10,009 nt of DNA, taken from an uncultured Lachnospiraceae bacterium. GTDB lineage: Bacteria > Bacillota > Clostridia > Lachnospirales > Lachnospiraceae. Made by a program: the position numbers and the translations under genes. Location of the stretch: the NCBI GenBank assembly GCA_910585935.1, contig CAJUHN010000140.1, positions 1-10,009 on the forward strand, written 5' to 3'. Positions within the stretch are counted from its first letter, which is position 1, and the number at the start of each line of letters is the position of its first letter. This document shows, one piece after another, positions 6,783 through 10,009 of this stretch. The notes under the pieces were generated by a model. That model saw only the letters and a list, made by a program, of their open reading frames with translations, was not told the origin of the DNA and made no database searches.

Positions 6783-7086
6783 CTTCGCTAGGTTGTGAAT
6801 GGTTTTACTTCTTGAAAAGAGCGTTTCACGATAACAATAGAAGAAAAAAGAGGAATAGGGTTCAGATTAGTGAGAAAGTAGTGAGTTTATCTCAGTATAT
6901 ATTATAGTATTATTCTATAATAAAGTATATGTAAATGATTAAAAAAGAAAGGTAGAAAGAAAAAATATAATATGGGATAAAAAATCGAATATTCTGGAAA
7001 AGTTTTTATAAGATTAGCAAAAAAATAGTACTTTTTACATAATATAATTTTATGAAAAAAAGAAGATAAAAGTCTATTATTTTTAC
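6783..7086. other. A/T-rich intergenic leader before the three-gene module
   Basis: No gene is seen in this 304-bp stretch. Base use becomes extremely A/T-rich after about 6880. It contains a 7-bp inverted repeat 6901-6907/6915-6921 (attatag/ctataat), a possible operator. Perfect TATAAT hexamers lie at 6916-6921, 6966-6971 and 7043-7048. The last is best placed for the downstream genes, but none has a good -35 at 16-18 bp, and such hexamers are expected by chance in this composition. No terminator stem is seen. Confidence 0.4.
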
Positions 7087-7141
7087 ATGATTTATATTAT
7101 AATAAAAATGTTAGATATTGTAGATTTTTACGGAATTTTAA

Positions 7142-7149
7142 AAGGGGGT
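7142..7149 (+). promoter_or_regulatory. Ribosome binding site selecting a TTG start
   Basis: AAGGGGGT at 7142-7149 lies 6 nt before TTG 7156. The upstream in-frame ATG at 7087 is preceded only by a T-rich stretch with no ribosome site, and would add 23 residues, including an unlikely MIYIIIK start. Confidence 0.65.
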
Positions 7150-7155
7150 TTTTCA

Positions 7156-8412
7156 TTGGAAGATCTTATTCGGAGAGAGTTGAATCAAATAAAAGAATTA
7201 GAACAGAGAAAAGTATTAAAAGGGATTTTAGAACGGATCTTGATTCCTTTTTATGAAGTAAATCAACAGATGTATAAGGAGTTGGAAGAAAATATAAAAC
7301 AGGAAATAGTTTCGGAGGGGAGGAAATGTGATATTTTTTGTACTTTGGTAAAAAGAAAGGATTTTCCTTTATTTTCAAAAGAATTTTCTCCTATTTTAAA
7401 AGAGGATTTAGAAGAACCTGTTTATGAATGGGGAGAGGATGGGTTATTAAAGGGGGCAAGGGTATTTTTAGGATGTGACTATGGGAAGATAAAAGAAATA
7501 ACAAGAGAGGGAAAGGTATTTTCGGGGACTATAAAGAAGGGGGAGAATATTTATTCGGCACAATTTCAAATGAAATTGTGCGAGGGTTATAGAGAAGAAT
7601 TGGAACATTTATATCAATTATTTTTACAGAATAATATTTCGTGGAAGACGGTTTTTGCTCCGTATATTTTTAAAATGGCAGAGATTTTCTTGGTGAAAGT
7701 GGAAGGATTAGAGGAGATTTCTGAAATAACACAAATCCATATAGATTTTAAGGAGTATGGAAAATATATTCATGATCATGTTTTTCCTATTTGGAATATA
7801 AAAAAACATAAGGTTGGAAGTGTGGGATTTGCGATGCCTTGTGAAGACCATAAGACTTATAAACATCTGCTATCCATAGAAGGGTTTCCAGAGGAAGATA
7901 GTTATTTCGTAGAGAATACTCATTATGAGATGCAAAATATTCAAAAGGAACATACGAAGTTTTATATCACTTGTAATACAGATGAAGTACAGGAATGGAA
8001 TATTTATCAGATTTGTGAGATAGAAAAAGGAAAAAATATGAGGTCTTTTGTGTATCCTGTTTTTCATAATGGGCAAAAGGAGAGTTTTGCAGAGAATTTA
8101 GCCAGAAAAAATCAAGTGGTAGTGAGAACAAAGGCGGAGCTTTTGCGGCTGATACAGAGTTTTGACTGTGAAGAGTATCTGGAATTTGAAGGCTATGAAA
8201 TCAGAAAAAAGAATAAAAAAGAAAATGATTCTTATTGTATGAATCCATTTCTGTTAAATGAAATCAGGCATCAGGATATGGAACAAGTTTTTGTTCTCAT
8301 CATGCGGGCAAAAAGAAAGGGAGATTATTTTATTTGGGATGTTTTGAGTTTTCTTGTATCAGAAATACAACTTCGGCTGCCAGAGTATGAATGTATAGGA
8401 GAAATTGTATGA
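7156..8412 (+). CDS. Uncharacterised protein, first gene of a coupled three-gene module
   Basis: I do not recognise this 418-residue protein with certainty. It has no signal peptide, transmembrane stretch, nucleotide-binding loop or metal-ligand cluster. It starts with a charged amphipathic helix region (about 1-55, EDLIRRELNQIKELEQRKV), then mixed alpha/beta sequence rich in Glu, Lys, Tyr and Phe. Near 315-333 is LARKNQVVVRTKAELLRLI, resembling phrasing common in phage baseplate J-like and T6SS TssF-like proteins. That likeness is short and only suggestive. The start is taken as TTG 7156 because of its ribosome site; ATG 7087 has none. Its stop overlaps the next gene's start as ATGA, implying translational coupling and perhaps a shared complex. 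Best guess: a cytoplasmic structural part of a phage-tail-like machine, low confidence. Confidence 0.8.
   Translation: MEDLIRRELNQIKELEQRKVLKGILERILIPFYEVNQQMYKELEENIKQEIVSEGRKCDIFCTLVKRKDFPLFSKEFSPILKEDLEEPVYEWGEDGLLKGARVFLGCDYGKIKEITREGKVFSGTIKKGENIYSAQFQMKLCEGYREELEHLYQLFLQNNISWKTVFAPYIFKMAEIFLVKVEGLEEISEITQIHIDFKEYGKYIHDHVFPIWNIKKHKVGSVGFAMPCEDHKTYKHLLSIEGFPEEDSYFVENTHYEMQNIQKEHTKFYITCNTDEVQEWNIYQICEIEKGKNMRSFVYPVFHNGQKESFAENLARKNQVVVRTKAELLRLIQSFDCEEYLEFEGYEIRKKNKKENDSYCMNPFLLNEIRHQDMEQVFVLIMRAKRKGDYFIWDVLSFLVSEIQLRLPEYECIGEIV
8397..8403 (+). promoter_or_regulatory. Ribosome binding site for the second module gene
   Basis: AGGAGAA at 8397-8403 precedes ATG 8409 by 5 nt and lies inside the end of the first gene. 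An in-frame ATG at 8391 lies ahead of this site and lacks its own, so 8409 is preferred. Confidence 0.65.
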
Positions 8413-9119
8413 ATTATTTATGGGAAGCTTTATTGAAAGCGAAAGAAGAGGGAATTGATATCCATAAGCTGAAATTTAAAATAGCGAAATCTTATAGCCC
8501 TTATTTAGAATTGGCACAGGAAAATTTAAACAATATACAAATAAAAGAAGATATTCCGATTGAACTCAACCCATATTATCGGTTTGAAGAAATTTTTAAA
8601 GAAATAACATCACGGGAATTAGAGAGATATCCAGATTTACAACAGGGGCTATTTCAGATTTTAATCGTTATGATAGGAGAGAATGATTTAAAAAGGGGAA
8701 TGAATCGAGCGGAATATGAAAAAAAATTTCTGTATCAGGATATCATGTCAGGGTGTTATAAAGAAGAAATGAAACAGGCATTTTTGTATTTTACAAAAGA
8801 ACAGCAGCAAATAATTTTAGAAGGAATGAGGCATTTATATACTATAGGAGCATCCATTGATCTGTTAAGACATATCCTTATTTCTCTATTTCCAGATTCT
8901 ATTTTGTATCATCATAAAAGTCAAAATAAACTTCTGATTTATATCAGAGAAGAAAAGACAGAAGAAATAGAAAAACAGGTAAAAACGGTGTGTGAGTTAT
9001 TTGGGGATCTGAAATATAACATAGAAATTTATTATCAATATCATTTCGCTATTTTAGGAGTGGACGATACTTGCAGGATAGATGAAATAGCGCTTTATGG
9101 AGGGAGCAACGATGTTTAA
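8409..9119 (+). CDS. Uncharacterised protein, second gene of the module
   Basis: This 236-residue, probably cytoplasmic protein begins MNYLWEALLKAKEEGIDI. It shows no catalytic motif, signal peptide or membrane helix. Helix-prone blocks alternate with tyrosine-rich stretches (SYSPYLEL, ELNPYYRFEEIFKEI). A C-terminal part at about 175-236 looks like an alpha/beta unit: LLIYIREEKTEEIEKQVKTV, then a YNIEIYYQYHFAIL strand region. Size and position after a larger partner recall tail protein I or TssG-like baseplate subunits, but I see no diagnostic residue. ATG 8409 overlaps the upstream TGA as ATGA; its own stop lies 8 nt inside the third gene. Such coupling favours fixed stoichiometry. Base composition matches its neighbours in the module. 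Confidence 0.8.
   Translation: MNYLWEALLKAKEEGIDIHKLKFKIAKSYSPYLELAQENLNNIQIKEDIPIELNPYYRFEEIFKEITSRELERYPDLQQGLFQILIVMIGENDLKRGMNRAEYEKKFLYQDIMSGCYKEEMKQAFLYFTKEQQQIILEGMRHLYTIGASIDLLRHILISLFPDSILYHHKSQNKLLIYIREEKTEEIEKQVKTVCELFGDLKYNIEIYYQYHFAILGVDDTCRIDEIALYGGSNDV
9099..9104 (+). promoter_or_regulatory. Ribosome binding site for the third module gene
   Basis: GGAGGG at 9099-9104 sits 7 nt before ATG 9112. The in-frame ATG at 9097 overlaps this site and cannot be served by it. Confidence 0.7.
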
Positions 9120-9888
9120 GAGCGAATATCCAATCTTTGTACATAAAAACATATTAAAGATAGAAATGCTAGAGAAGATACGGGATTATCCTAGAGATTT
9201 TTTGGATATTTTCTATCAAGAGTATAGCGATGGGGTTTTAGAAGGATGCGAAGTGGAGGTAAAAGAACATTTTCTTTTGCTTCATCCGGGAATTATTTTA
9301 TTTCATCAGAGGATGTATTGTTCTAAAGAATATCAAAAGATTCCTTATTCTGCCACGGATTGCCTGATGTATTTGAAAATAAGATTTTTTGACGAAGAGA
9401 AAGAGATAGAGGGTGTGAAATATCTATCGGAGATTATATTGAGTGAAGAAGGGATAAATCAAAGGGATGAGATAGAATTATGCAGGTTTCATCTAGAAAA
9501 GAAGGCGAAACTTCGGAGTGAATATCAGGATTTTGCGGATTTCTCCACAAAGTATAATACAATAAATCGAATTTATGTTCCTTATGCAGAAAAAAAGATG
9601 AGTACATTATGGCCTTATTTATTAGAATATTTTGCGAAGAAAAATATGAAAAAACAAAAGTTACAGACAGAAGACGTCATATTTTGTATGAATATTCTGC
9701 GCGATAAAAAAGCTGTTTCTAGAGATCTGATTATCACATATATAGAAAAGAAAACAGAAAAAGAAGTGAAAGATTTTGATAATTATAACTTATATTTAGA
9801 ACTATTAAAGATATTACAAGAGGGTTCTTATGAAGAAAAGAAGAAAGAGCAGAGAGTAAGAAAGCCATATAAAATTATAGTAGATTAA
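9112..9888 (+). CDS. Uncharacterised protein, third gene of the module; tail/baseplate-like N-terminus
   Basis: This 258-residue protein starts MFKSEYPIFVHKNILKIEML. The N-terminal region (about 36-91) holds EYSDGVLEGCEVEV, then LLLHPGIILFHQRMY, then a CLMYLKIRF strand. This beta-rich 'DG-L-G ... PGI-----R-Y' pattern is frequent in phage tail, baseplate and fibre-attachment domains; here it is a pattern impression, not an alignment. The middle (about 100-165) is mixed, and the C-terminal part (about 165-240) is helical, followed by a very basic tail (EEKKKEQRVRKPYK, 241-254). No signal peptide, membrane segment or helicase/nuclease motif is seen. ATG 9112 is chosen over 9097 because the ribosome site lies between them. 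It overlaps the previous gene by 8 nt and ends 36 bp before repeat copy B; no separate terminator is visible. Confidence 0.8.
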   Translation: MFKSEYPIFVHKNILKIEMLEKIRDYPRDFLDIFYQEYSDGVLEGCEVEVKEHFLLLHPGIILFHQRMYCSKEYQKIPYSATDCLMYLKIRFFDEEKEIEGVKYLSEIILSEEGINQRDEIELCRFHLEKKAKLRSEYQDFADFSTKYNTINRIYVPYAEKKMSTLWPYLLEYFAKKNMKKQKLQTEDVIFCMNILRDKKAVSRDLIITYIEKKTEKEVKDFDNYNLYLELLKILQEGSYEEKKKEQRVRKPYKIIVD

Positions 9889-9924
9889 ATAGGTGATTGA
9901 GAAAGTTAAAAGGGGGACGCTCCG

Positions 9925-10009
9925 GCAAGGACGTATTCCACCGAAGCCGCGCTCTCGCTCCGTTCCAGACGTAGCGGTACTAAATTCGCAAATCCCGCTT
10001 CTTGCGGGT
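9925..10009. repeat. 136-bp palindrome-bounded extragenic repeat, copy B (cut by window end)
   Basis: 9925-9940 (gcaaggacgtattcca) matches copy A's 16-bp terminal arm at 15 of 16 bases. 9941-9989 then tracks copy A through the shared cgctccgttccagacgtagc block to actaaattcgc. After that the sequences diverge, yet an apical hairpin is kept: 9994-9998 (cccgc) pairs with 10004-10008 (gcggg). Orientation is the same as copy A. The right half, including the closing arm, lies beyond the window. Confidence 0.8.

Noticed and set aside
6432..6790. Insertion sequence or MITE with a transposase.
   Set aside because: No transposase frame or convincing target-site duplication is visible; the palindromes fit an extragenic repeat better, though mobilisation by an enzyme elsewhere is not excluded.
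7043..7048. Perfect TATAAT as a promoter for the three-gene module.
   Set aside because: No -35 element at proper spacing, and several such hexamers arise by chance in this A/T-rich stretch, so it is noted in the intergenic entry only.

Overview
The window looks like chromosomal DNA of a low-GC Gram-positive anaerobe, most likely a gut Clostridia/Lachnospiraceae member. The basis is strong AGGAGG-type ribosome sites, A/T-rich codon use, a fused uroporphyrinogen-III methyltransferase/synthase, hemA-hemC-cobA/hemD gene order, and structured extragenic repeats of a kind I associate with Lachnospiraceae. The genus cannot be fixed from the sequence.

Layout. (1) 1-162: end of an upstream unit, closed by an intrinsic terminator. 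(2) 175-4066: a tetrapyrrole operon on the + strand. Glutamyl-tRNA reductase makes glutamate-1-semialdehyde, HemC makes hydroxymethylbilane, and the bifunctional CobA-HemD closes it to uroporphyrinogen III and methylates that to precorrin-2 for siroheme or cobalamin. A 209-bp gap between hemA and hemC holds inverted repeats and one CRISPR-repeat-like 36-mer. (3) 4106-6318: a type II restriction-modification pair in convergent orientation, sharing a 13-bp-stem bidirectional terminator. The C5-cytosine methyltransferase has an N-terminal helix-turn-helix; the endonuclease resembles the SinI family. The pair sits where hemB/hemL might be expected, is visibly A/T-richer than the hem genes, and looks acquired. 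(4) 6319-7086: a 768-bp stretch without a credible gene. It carries a tandem of base-paired elements: a 123-bp perfect four-way-junction fold, an 8-bp-closed segment, and a 136-bp palindrome-bounded repeat. An A/T-rich leader follows. (5) 7156-9888: three tightly coupled + strand genes of unknown function (ATGA overlap, then 8-nt overlap), with no enzyme motif. Weak resemblance suggests structural parts of a phage-tail-like or contractile injection system. (6) 9925-10009: a second, same-orientation copy of the 136-bp repeat, cut by the window edge, so the three-gene module lies between two direct copies.

The best candidates for undescribed biology are the structured elements at 6432-6782 (zero-linker four-way junction; a repeat whose apical hairpin changes sequence between copies but keeps its pairing) and the uncharacterised three-gene module they flank. 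Homology statements come from reading motifs, not from a database search.
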